Origin: JBICIG01 sp043101605
Lineage (GTDB): Bacteria; Planctomycetota; Phycisphaerae; Phycisphaerales; UBA1924
Direction of reading: 5' to 3'
Length of the DNA: 64,000 bases
Assembly (NCBI GenBank): GCA_043101605.1
Contig: JBICIG010000063.1
Span: 28,301-92,300 of the forward strand
Positions within the stretch are counted from its first letter, which is position 1; each line of letters starts with the position of its first letter. Below are positions 41,943-49,216 of the stretch, piece after piece. The notes under the pieces were generated by a model. The model was not told where the DNA came from. It did no database searches and saw nothing but the letters and a program-made list of their open reading frames with translations. Both the position numbers and the translations under genes were made by a program.

Positions 41943-44051
41943 GACATCAGCCTCAACTGGCTCAACCGCTACCTCTCCCCAGGCGACGCCTCCGCCGCCG
42001 AGGTTGAGGACACGCTCACCCACGCGGGCTTCCCCATCGAGGAAACCCGCGAGCTGCCCAACGCCGACACCTTCCTCGATGTCGAGATCACCTCCAACCG
42101 CGGCGACTGCCTGAGCCACCTCGGGCTCGCCCGCGAGGTCGCCGCCTCCTCCCGCGCCCGCACCGAGCGAAGCCTCGTCCCGCCGAAGTTCGCCGAGCCC
42201 AAACGCTCCGGCTCCGTCGCCGACGCCCTCACGCTCATCAACCAAGAGCCGGCCGTCTGCCCCCGCTTCACCGCCCAGGTCATCCGGGGCGTGCGCGTCG
42301 GGCCCAGCCCCGCGTGGCTCGTGGAACTCCTCGAAGCCGTCGGGCAGCGCTCGATCAACAATGTCGTCGATGTCACCAACTGGCTGACCTTCGAACTGGG
42401 CCAGCCCGCCCATGTCTTCGATCTCGCCAAGCTCGCCGGCCCCTCGCTCATCATCCGCTACGCCACCGAGGGCGAGCCCCTCACCACGCTCGACGGCAAG
42501 GCCCGGAAGCTCAAAGCCGACGAACTCGTCGTCGCCGACGCCCAACGCGCCCAGTCCCTCGCCGGCGTCATCGGCGGCGAAGACTCGGAAGTCACCGAAG
42601 CCACCACCGATATCGTCCTCGAAGCCGCCTGCTGGGATCCCGCCACCATCCGCCGCGCCGCACGCCGCCACGCCATCCGCACCGACGCGGGCTACCGCTT
42701 CGAGCGCGGCGTCGACCCCCGCACCATCGAGTTCGCCGCACGCCGCGCCGCCGCCATGATCGTCGAACTCGCCCAAGGCACCCTCTGCGAAGGCATCCTC
42801 GACGAGGGCCGACCCCTCGAAGCCGAGTCGATCGTCTCCCTCCGCCCCAGCCGCTGCCGATCCCTGCTGGGCATCGACATCCCCGTCGGGCAGATGATCG
42901 AGCGTCTCCGCAAGCTCGATATCTCCGTCGAGCAGGTCAGCGAGGACGAACTCCGCTGCACCATCCCCCCCTTCCGCATCGATCTCACGCGCGAGGTCGA
43001 TCTCATCGAAGAGGTCGCCCGGACCCACGGCATCGACGCCCTGCCCATCCACGACAAGATGGCGATCCGCGTCCGACACCCCCAGGAATCCGAACGCGCC
43101 CTCCGAGCCGCCGCCGACCTGCTCGCCTCCCTCGGCTTCTACGAGACCGTCACCTTCAGCTTCATCCGCCCGGATCAGGCCGACGCCTTCCTCGCCGATG
43201 ACCTCCGCCCCGTCTCGGTCGATGACGAACGCCGCGGCGCCGAGCCCACGCTCCGCCCCAGCGCCCTCCCATCGCTTCTGGCGTGCCGAAAGGTCAACCA
43301 GGACGCCCGCGTCGAACTGCCCGGCGGCGTGCGCCTCTTCGAGCGCTCCGCCGTCTTCGCCGAGGACGCCAACAGCAAGACCGTCGAAGGCCGCACCATC
43401 ACCATGCTCATGGACGCCCCGGGCTCGGGCCAGAAGCGCACCGACGACGACCTCCAACTCGGCATCCGCCAACTCCGCGGCAGCCTCGAAGCCCTCGTCC
43501 GCGCCCTGGCCGGTGCCGACGCCACCCTCAGCGTCGAACCCGCCCAGCCCGGCTCCCCGGGCGTCAGCCGCGCGTGGAGCCCCCGCGCCTGCGGACGCGT
43601 CCGCGTCCGCCGCGGCGAGACCACCACCGATCTCGGCGTCCTCGGGCTCGTCTCGGACGACCTGCTCAAGGCCTTCGACCTCGATCTCCCCGTCGTCGCC
43701 GCTGAACTCGATGACTCCGCCCTGCTCGGGCTCTTCCCCCCCGCCGCGAGTGTGACCGCGCTGCCCGCCTTCCCCGACATCGAACGCGACCTCTCCCTCA
43801 TCGTCCCCGATCCCACCCCCTGGGCCGACATCGCCGACCTCATCACCTCGGCGGACCTCGACCTGCTCGAGGGGCTCGCCTTCGTCGGGTGCTACCGCGG
43901 CAAGCAGGTCGGCTCGGGACGCAAGAGCGTCACCCTCCGCCTCCGCTTCCGCGCCCCCGACCGCACCCTCCGACGCGAGGAAGTCGAGCCGGGCGTCGAG
44001 TCGCTCGTCGGCCTCCTCCGGTCGAAGCTCGGAGCCGAGATCCGAACCTGA
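41940..44051 (+). CDS. pheT: Phenylalanyl-tRNA synthetase beta subunit, lacking the EMAP/tRNA-binding domain
   Basis: 703 residues. Starts MDISLNWLNRYLSPGDASA (B1 domain). After LTHAGFPIEETRELPNADT it passes straight to FLDVEITSNRGDCLSHLGLA. In E. coli PheT about 105 residues of the EMAPII-like B2 domain lie between these blocks, so that domain is missing. The B3/B4 core (PRFTAQVIRGVRVGPSPAWL, VVDVTNWLTFELGQPAHVFD), B5, catalytic-like B6/B7 (GFYETVTFSFI) and C-terminal FDX-ACB domain (FPDIERDLSLIVPDP) are present. pheS is not adjacent. Should act with PheS as an (alpha-beta)2 enzyme. Start preceded by a TATCCT box, no Shine-Dalgarno. Confidence 0.93.
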   Translation: MDISLNWLNRYLSPGDASAAEVEDTLTHAGFPIEETRELPNADTFLDVEITSNRGDCLSHLGLAREVAASSRARTERSLVPPKFAEPKRSGSVADALTLINQEPAVCPRFTAQVIRGVRVGPSPAWLVELLEAVGQRSINNVVDVTNWLTFELGQPAHVFDLAKLAGPSLIIRYATEGEPLTTLDGKARKLKADELVVADAQRAQSLAGVIGGEDSEVTEATTDIVLEAACWDPATIRRAARRHAIRTDAGYRFERGVDPRTIEFAARRAAAMIVELAQGTLCEGILDEGRPLEAESIVSLRPSRCRSLLGIDIPVGQMIERLRKLDISVEQVSEDELRCTIPPFRIDLTREVDLIEEVARTHGIDALPIHDKMAIRVRHPQESERALRAAADLLASLGFYETVTFSFIRPDQADAFLADDLRPVSVDDERRGAEPTLRPSALPSLLACRKVNQDARVELPGGVRLFERSAVFAEDANSKTVEGRTITMLMDAPGSGQKRTDDDLQLGIRQLRGSLEALVRALAGADATLSVEPAQPGSPGVSRAWSPRACGRVRVRRGETTTDLGVLGLVSDDLLKAFDLDLPVVAAELDDSALLGLFPPAASVTALPAFPDIERDLSLIVPDPTPWADIADLITSADLDLLEGLAFVGCYRGKQVGSGRKSVTLRLRFRAPDRTLRREEVEPGVESLVGLLRSKLGAEIRT

Positions 44052-44061
44052 TCCCGGTTCA

Positions 44062-44152
44062 ACGAGCCGCGACCGTGAGGGAGCGGGATGCCCGCCCGAG
44101 CCTTCGATGACCCCTCCGCCCCGAGGACCGCTTCCTCACGGGCGTGGCTCGT
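44062..44152. repeat. Inverted 25-bp repeat pair after pheT
   Basis: Left arm 44062-44086 (ACGAGCCGCGACCGTGAGGG then AGCGG) and right arm 44128-44152 are reverse complements with three differences, separated by 41 nt. Starts 11 nt past the pheT stop. It could form a large hairpin at the 3' end of the message. The rest of 44052-44333 holds no gene; a TATCCT at 44288 may be the -10 of the aminotransferase gene. Confidence 0.65.
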
Positions 44153-44333
44153 CAGATCCCCGCCCGATCGGGACGGCGCGTGGAGTTCCTCGGGATCCGA
44201 ACCACCCGCACGCCGATATCATGCTTTGTTCGCAGGACACAACCCGAATATCGAGTAAATGCCCGCGGCGGACCCGCTCGGATCGCGTATCCTTGGGAGG
44301 TTTCGCCCCGTGTCATGTGAGGAAAGGACACCG

Positions 44334-45317
44334 ATGAGCCAGACCACGGCGGGTCATTCGTCCCGGGTCGGTCCGCAGGACCTGAGTATCACCGTGCCCG
44401 CCGCGATCCGGGCCGAGGACAAACCCTACATCTTCGTCAACGGGTCGATGCTCCCCAAGAACCAGGCCAGCGTCTCGGTCTTCGACCACGGGCTGCTCTA
44501 CGGCGACGGGATCTTCGAGGGCATCCGTGTCTACCGCGGCAAGATCTTCAAGTGCGGGCAGCACATGGATCGGCTCTGGCGCTGCGCCGAGCGCATCAAG
44601 CTCCAGATCCCCTACTCCCGCGAGGAGATGGTCGAGATCCAGCGCCGCTGCATCGAGACCAACGAGATCGTCGACGGGTACATCCGCCTGATCGTCACCC
44701 GCGGCGTCGGCACCCTCGGGCTCAACCCCTATGCCTGCCCCCGCGCCGGCGTCATCTGCATCGCCGACCAGATCCGCCTCTACCCCCAGGAGATGTACGA
44801 GCAGGGCATGAAGGTCGTCGTCGCCGAGCGCCCACGCATCCCCATCGACTGCCTCGACCCGCGCATCAAGAGCCTCAACTACCTCAACAACATCCTCGCC
44901 AAGATGGAAGCCCTCGACCAGGGCCTCTTCGAGGTCATCATGCTCAACACCGAGGGTTTCGTCTCCGAGGGCTCGGGCGACAACATCTTCATCATCAAGG
45001 ACGGCAAGGTCATCACGCCCCCCGACACCGCCGGCATCCTCCAGGGCATCACCCGCCGATTCGTCATCGAGGAACTCTGCCCCAAGCTCGGCATCCCCTG
45101 CGAGGAACGACTCTTCCGCATCGAGGAACTCCTCGAAGCCGACGAGGTCTTCCTGACCGGGTCGGCCGCCGAGATCATCGCGGTGACCAAGGTCGGCGAA
45201 CGCCCAAGCAAGGGCGGCGCCGAGTTCGTCATCTCCGACGGCGAGGGCGAGATCACCAAGCGGCTCCGCACCGCGTTCCGCGAGGTCGTGACGAACGATC
45301 CGATCCCGGAGGATTGA
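44334..45317 (+). CDS. ilvE: Class IV PLP aminotransferase (branched-chain type)
   Basis: 327 residues from the ATG at 44334 with GAGGAAAGGA upstream. Fold-type IV aminotransferase: YIFVNGSMLPKNQASVSVFD and HGLLYGDGIFEGIRVYRG (N-terminal), PLP lysine in DPRIKSLNYLNNILAKMEA, and C-terminal EGFVSEGSGDNIFIIKDG and VFLTGSAAEIIAVTKV. Closest pattern is branched-chain amino acid transaminase; D-amino-acid transaminase and aminodeoxychorismate lyase share the fold. Followed by an intrinsic terminator at 45374, so probably monocistronic. Confidence 0.88.
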   Translation: MSQTTAGHSSRVGPQDLSITVPAAIRAEDKPYIFVNGSMLPKNQASVSVFDHGLLYGDGIFEGIRVYRGKIFKCGQHMDRLWRCAERIKLQIPYSREEMVEIQRRCIETNEIVDGYIRLIVTRGVGTLGLNPYACPRAGVICIADQIRLYPQEMYEQGMKVVVAERPRIPIDCLDPRIKSLNYLNNILAKMEALDQGLFEVIMLNTEGFVSEGSGDNIFIIKDGKVITPPDTAGILQGITRRFVIEELCPKLGIPCEERLFRIEELLEADEVFLTGSAAEIIAVTKVGERPSKGGAEFVISDGEGEITKRLRTAFREVVTNDPIPED

Positions 45318-45373
45318 AGACGATTCACCGCGGAGGGCCGCTGAGAGCCGCGGAGTGAACTTGGATTCTCAAG

Positions 45374-45403
45374 ACGCCACGGCTTTCGGGTCGTGGCGTT
45401 CTT
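45374..45403 (+). terminator. Intrinsic terminator of the class IV aminotransferase gene
   Basis: ACGCCACG / CGTGGCGT 8-bp stem (45374-45381 and 45392-45399) with a 10-nt loop, followed by TCTTC. It lies 57 nt after the stop codon. Confidence 0.65.
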
Positions 45404-45432
45404 CATGCGCGGCGCGCACAAACGGGGGATGT

Positions 45433-45448
45433 GTTCCACGTGGAACAT
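45433..45448. promoter_or_regulatory. parS-like centromere site
   Basis: TGTTCCACGTGGAACA is a perfect 16-bp palindrome identical in form to the bacterial parS consensus (TGTTNCACGTGNAACA), the DNA site of ParB. It is intergenic, between ilvE and trpS. I see no other full match in the window. parS sites usually cluster near oriC, which would place this region there; ParA/ParB genes are not in the window. Confidence 0.75.
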
Positions 45449-45489
45449 TCTCACGCGATCCGCGCGCTCGCGGCTGAGTCCTTGGGTGG

Positions 45490-45573
45490 CATGGTCAAGT
45501 CCGACGCCTCGTCGGGCTTGGCCATGGTGGGGGGCATCAGCAAGGCAACATGCCCAAGCTGCGCTTGAGCATG
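45490..45573. repeat. Two adjacent imperfect hairpins
   Basis: Hairpin 1: arms 45490-45506 and 45510-45526, 17 pairs (two G-U), 3-nt loop. Hairpin 2: arms 45549-45558 and 45564-45573, 10 pairs with one mismatch. Both arms contain related CATGxxCAAG / CTTGxxCATG words. They lie just past the trpS stop codon in a gene-free region, and look like a dispersed repeat or a compound terminator. Confidence 0.6.
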
Positions 45574-45595
45574 CCACACGAATTAGAAACAGGTT

Positions 45596-46681
45596 CTAGA
45601 CGAACGCCAGGGTCCGCCGCCCGAAGTCCAGGTGCATCGCCTGCTTGGCGCGGGCGAGCGTGTCCTCGGCGACCTCGTTCGCCCGGGCGGTGCCTCGTTT
45701 GATGATGTCGATCACCCGCGCGTCGCCGGCGGGGCCCTCCAGTTCGGCCCGGCGCTCGCGGATCGGGCCGATCAGGTCGTCGATCGCCGCGGCGACCTCC
45801 TGCTTGACATGCCCGTCGCCGATGTTGTCGCCCGCGGCGTACTTCCGCTCCAGCTCCGCGACGCGCTCCTCATCGCGGATGAAGATGCGCACATACTCGA
45901 ACAGCGCATTGTTGATGTCGCCCGGCTCGTCCATCGTCTGACGACCCGTGTAGATCTGCCCGACCTTCTTCTTGATCTGCTTGGCGGAATCGGAGAGGAA
46001 GATCGCGTTGTCGAGGCTCTTGGACATCTTCTGCTTGCCGTCGATGCCGACGAGCCGCCCGACGCGCCCGATGAGCGCCTCGGGAATCGGGAAGAGCGCG
46101 CCCGCGGCGGGGTAGTCCTGGTCCTCGGTCTGCGGGTCGACGCCGCAGTAGACCTGATTGAACTTCCGCGCCGCCTCGCGCGTCATCTCGATGTGCGCGA
46201 CCTGGTCCTCCCCCACCGGCACGAGCTCGGGGCGGAAGACCAGGATGTCGGCGCACTGCCCGACCGCGTACAGCGGGAACCCGAAGCTGTACTTGTCGCC
46301 GAGCCCCTTGGAGTCGATCTCGGTCTTGAGCGTCGGGTTGCGCATGACCCGGTTGAAGGGCAGCAGCATCGCGAAGTACCAGCTCATCTCGACGATCGCG
46401 GGGACCTCGGACTGCAGGACGATGGTGGCCCGCTCCGGGTCGATGCCGCAGGCAAGCCAGTCCTTGACGATCTCGATGGTGTCGGCGCGGATGTCGGCGG
46501 GCTTCTCGGCCCGGGTCGTGAACGCGTGCATGTTCGCGAGCAGAAAGTAGCAGTCGTACTCGCTCTGGAGACGCAGGCGGTTCTCGATCGACCCCACCAG
46601 GTGCCCCAGGTGCAGGCGGCCCGTGGGCGTATCGCCCGTGAGGATGCGGGGCTTCTCCGAACGCTGGCTGGTCTGGCTCAT
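45596..46681 (-). CDS. trpS: Tryptophanyl-tRNA synthetase
   Basis: 361 residues, class I synthetase charging tRNA-Trp. The HIGH-type motif is TGRLHLGHLVGSIENR and the KMSKS motif is GKQKMSKSLDNAIFL. Other blocks: YDCYFLLANMHAFT, NPTLKTEI, FPLYAVGQCADILVF and VPVGEDQVAHIEMTREAARK. The start is the ATG at 46681; an ATG far upstream in the same frame gives an implausible Arg/Pro-rich leader. No Shine-Dalgarno; a TACACT box lies 8 nt before the ATG. Confidence 0.96.
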   Translation of the reverse strand: MSQTSQRSEKPRILTGDTPTGRLHLGHLVGSIENRLRLQSEYDCYFLLANMHAFTTRAEKPADIRADTIEIVKDWLACGIDPERATIVLQSEVPAIVEMSWYFAMLLPFNRVMRNPTLKTEIDSKGLGDKYSFGFPLYAVGQCADILVFRPELVPVGEDQVAHIEMTREAARKFNQVYCGVDPQTEDQDYPAAGALFPIPEALIGRVGRLVGIDGKQKMSKSLDNAIFLSDSAKQIKKKVGQIYTGRQTMDEPGDINNALFEYVRIFIRDEERVAELERKYAAGDNIGDGHVKQEVAAAIDDLIGPIRERRAELEGPAGDARVIDIIKRGTARANEVAEDTLARAKQAMHLDFGRRTLAFV

Positions 46682-46695
46682 AGGGCGACAGTGTA
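46679..46695 (-). promoter_or_regulatory. Candidate -10 box for leaderless trpS
   Basis: TACACT (46695-46690), 8 nt before the ATG at 46681. No Shine-Dalgarno. Confidence 0.45.
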
Positions 46696-47024
46696 GAAGC
46701 CCCAGAAACGACGCGACCCGTCGGGAGAGCGACGGGCCGGGTCGAGAGAGAGAGGAGAGTGCTGGGGGCCGAGGGGCTGCGTGTGCGTCCGGGTCAGGGA
46801 TGGGTCGCGGTCGCCCTCGGCCGGGGGTCGTGCATCGTTCGTTCGAGTCCTCCTTGGGGTTCGGGGGTCTGCGTGGGAGAGAGGAGAGTGTTTCGCGTGG
46901 GGGTCGTGCGTCTTTGGTCTTGTGTTGACGGTCGTGTGTCTTCATCAGGACAAGCGGCAACCGCCCGCGTCGCTCACGCGGTTGAGGAAGATTTCTGAGG
47001 CTGCTGCTTGCGAGCCGGGCCGGG
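46696..47024. other. Gene-free region with imperfect direct repeats
   Basis: About 330 bases between trpS and the CPBP gene. GAGAGAGGAGAGTG occurs twice (around 46748 and 46881), each followed about 50-70 nt away or nearby by GGGGGTCGTGC (around 46825 and 46904). A palindromic CAACCG...CGGTTG pair lies near 46968-46994. ORFs here have no coding character. No known RNA family recognised. Confidence 0.4.
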
Positions 47025-48062
47025 TCAGCCGCCGACGCCCGGGACATCGGTCGCGGGCTGCTGGGTGGCGTGCTGGGGATCGCCCGAGAGCAGGGCGAGC
47101 CCGATGGTCAGGGCGTTGAACGCGGCGTGCATCGCGATGGGCACGCCGAGTTTCCGCGTGCGTTCGTAGGCGATCCCGATGCAGACGCTCAGGACGAAGA
47201 GCTGCCCGAAGGCGTTCCAGCCGTTCTCGGGGATCGCGCCGTAGTGCAGCGCGGTGAAGACCAGCGAGGTCACGAGCACGCTGGGCCACGGCGAGCCGGT
47301 CAGGCGAAGCAGGGCGCTCTGGAGCCCGGCGCGGAAGACCAGTTCCTCCATGACGGGCACGCCCAGCACGACGACGGCGATGAGCCCGATCGCCCAGGGG
47401 TGATCGCGCTGCTCGACGATCAGTTCGAGCGTCTGGTGCGCCAGCCTCGCGGGCGGCTCGCCCATGATCTGCTCGTAGAGGGCGGCCGACCCCATGCCGG
47501 CGAGCTGGACGAGCGGGAGGGCGATGAGGAAGCAGAGGACGCCCATCATGCAATCGAGCACGCCGACGCTGAGCCCGCCCTGTGGGACGGTCTTGGCCAT
47601 CACCCAGAACAGGCAGAGCCCGATGGTGATCGCTGCGAGCGCCGCGCCCCCCTGGGAGAGGACCTGCATCTCCAGCGAGTCCTTGCGGAAGCTCTGGTGG
47701 AGCCACTCGGCGTTGGCGATGGTGCCGTGCACGACCGGGTAGGCCAGCAGCACCATCATCCCCGCGAAGAGCCACATCGGGGAGGGCATCGGCTTCACAT
47801 CGCGGATGCCCGACTTCTTGAACCCGCCCGGGCGGAGCACGCCCGCGGCGAAGAGCAGGACGAGGATGATCCCCGAGGCGACGATGATGATCTGGGGCCA
47901 GGAGTCGGCGATCTGCTCGACCGCCTCGCGGACCTCGAGGCTCTGGATCTGCTCGATGCGGTCCTCGATCCCGCTCGACTGAGCGGCCGCGGGCGTGACC
48001 CCGAGCCCGGCGAGGGCAACAATCGCGGCGAAGAACCACATGGACACCCTCGAACGCATCAT
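47025..48062 (-). CDS. CPBP family intramembrane metalloprotease, exported/membrane
   Basis: 345 residues if started at the ATG at 48062; ATGs at 48059 and 48041 are alternatives, the last with a GAGGGTG Shine-Dalgarno. Signal-like segment WFFAAIVALAGLGVTPAAAQ, a short periplasmic region, then about eight membrane helices. The C-terminal half has the CPBP (Abi/Rce1-type) motifs: EELVFRAGLQSALLRL (EExxxR), FTALHYGAIPENGWNAFG and a final His in IAMHAAFNALTIG. In eukaryotic Rce1 such residues bind the catalytic water or zinc. Substrate unknown. It runs head-to-head with trpC and their 5' ends overlap. Confidence 0.85.
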   Translation of the reverse strand: MMRSRVSMWFFAAIVALAGLGVTPAAAQSSGIEDRIEQIQSLEVREAVEQIADSWPQIIIVASGIILVLLFAAGVLRPGGFKKSGIRDVKPMPSPMWLFAGMMVLLAYPVVHGTIANAEWLHQSFRKDSLEMQVLSQGGAALAAITIGLCLFWVMAKTVPQGGLSVGVLDCMMGVLCFLIALPLVQLAGMGSAALYEQIMGEPPARLAHQTLELIVEQRDHPWAIGLIAVVVLGVPVMEELVFRAGLQSALLRLTGSPWPSVLVTSLVFTALHYGAIPENGWNAFGQLFVLSVCIGIAYERTRKLGVPIAMHAAFNALTIGLALLSGDPQHATQQPATDVPGVGG

Positions 48063-48894
48063 CGAGAACACGCGGGGCGAAGTGGCGCAGCGCCGGGCGG
48101 GCGAGCCGCTGGAAGTGGTGCGCGCGCGGGCGGGGGATGCCGAGCCGGCGCGGGGGTTCGTCGAGGCGGTCGTCGGGGCGTCGTCGTCGGGGCGGTTCGG
48201 CGTCATCGCCGAGGTAAAGCGGCGCAGCCCGAGCGCCGGGCTCATCCGCCCGGAATATGCCCGGGAAGGGGGAGAGGATGGATTCGATCCGGTCCGCATC
48301 GCGCGCGCGTACTCCCGGGGGGGCGCATCGGCCATCTCGTGTCTGACGGACGATAAGTTCTTCGGCGGGAAGCTCGCCTTCCTTCAGCAGATCAAAGACG
48401 CCGTCGCACTCCCAGTCCTGCGCAAGGATTTTTTGATCGATCCCTGGCAGGTGTACGAGGCCCGGGCGGCGGGTGCCGATGCGATCCTGCTGATCGCCGA
48501 GTGCCTCCCGACCGCGCTTCTGGATGAGATGCTGGGGGTGGCGGGGAATCTGGGCATGGGCACGCTGCTCGAGATCCACGACGCGGCGAACCTCGATCGG
48601 GCCCTGGACGCCCTCGCGCGGGCCCCCGGGCCCACGCTGCTGGGGATCAACAACCGCGACCTGAAGGCGATGACCACCGATCTGGGGCATTCGGTCCGCG
48701 TGGCCGAGGGGCTCGGCGGGCGCTTCGACCGGAGCCGACTGGTTTCGGAATCGGGGATCCGCACCGGGGCGGATCTGGCCCGGCTGGCGGCGGCGGACAT
48801 CCGCGCGGTGCTCATCGGCGAGCACCTGATGCGGCAGCCCGACCCCGGGGCGGCTCTGGAGGCGCTGCTGGCCGATGCCGAGTCGGCAGGCTGA
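48040..48894 (+). CDS. trpC: Indole-3-glycerol-phosphate synthase TrpC
   Basis: 284 residues, TIM-barrel enzyme of tryptophan synthesis that closes the indole ring of CdRP. Starts MDTLERIIENTRGEVAQRRA. Catalytic blocks: FGVIAEVKRRSPSAGLI (Glu/Lys), GASAISCLTDDKFFGG, LPVLRKDFLIDPWQVYEARA (Lys), DAILLIAECL, LLGINNRDLKAM (Asn) and LVSESGIRTGADLARL. All expected residues are present. The family N-terminus needs the ATG at 48040, so it overlaps the divergent CPBP start. No other trp gene is adjacent. Confidence 0.96.
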   Translation: MDTLERIIENTRGEVAQRRAGEPLEVVRARAGDAEPARGFVEAVVGASSSGRFGVIAEVKRRSPSAGLIRPEYAREGGEDGFDPVRIARAYSRGGASAISCLTDDKFFGGKLAFLQQIKDAVALPVLRKDFLIDPWQVYEARAAGADAILLIAECLPTALLDEMLGVAGNLGMGTLLEIHDAANLDRALDALARAPGPTLLGINNRDLKAMTTDLGHSVRVAEGLGGRFDRSRLVSESGIRTGADLARLAAADIRAVLIGEHLMRQPDPGAALEALLADAESAG

Positions 48895-49216
48895 TCAGCC
48901 TGGCCGCGGGGCGGAGGGTGGCGGGTTCGGACCGAGCAGGGACCGATCAGCGGGGGTCGGATGCCGGGCTTGGCGGTCCGATCTCCGCCGGAATCGGGGG
49001 CTTTGCGCGAGTTTTTGCGCTTCCGATGCGATCAGAGGGGGTCGGGAGCGGTTCTATGATCGGAGCGGTCGGGCGGCCGGGGACTCATGCCGGGCGACCC
49101 GCACGCCGACTGACCGGGCGAGGGCGGACCGGGCCCTGCCGATGCACGAACGCGATCCCGTGTCGGGGGGCTTGACCCCCCGGACGGGTGGACCCGAAAC
49201 AGGTGAGGAGTCGCAG
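48895..49216. other. Long leader region before the LolA-TlpA gene
   Basis: 322 bases without a gene. TATGAT at 49056-49061 is a possible -10 box, giving a leader of about 150 nt. Within it CGGGGGG-CTTGA-CCCCCCG (49164-49182) is a strong 7-bp hairpin 34 nt before the ATG, a possible attenuator or stabiliser. Confidence 0.45.

Noticed and set aside
46759..46998. 79-codon ORF in the trpS-CPBP gap
   Set aside because: Low-complexity Val/Gly/Arg translation, no ribosome-binding site and overlapping imperfect repeats.
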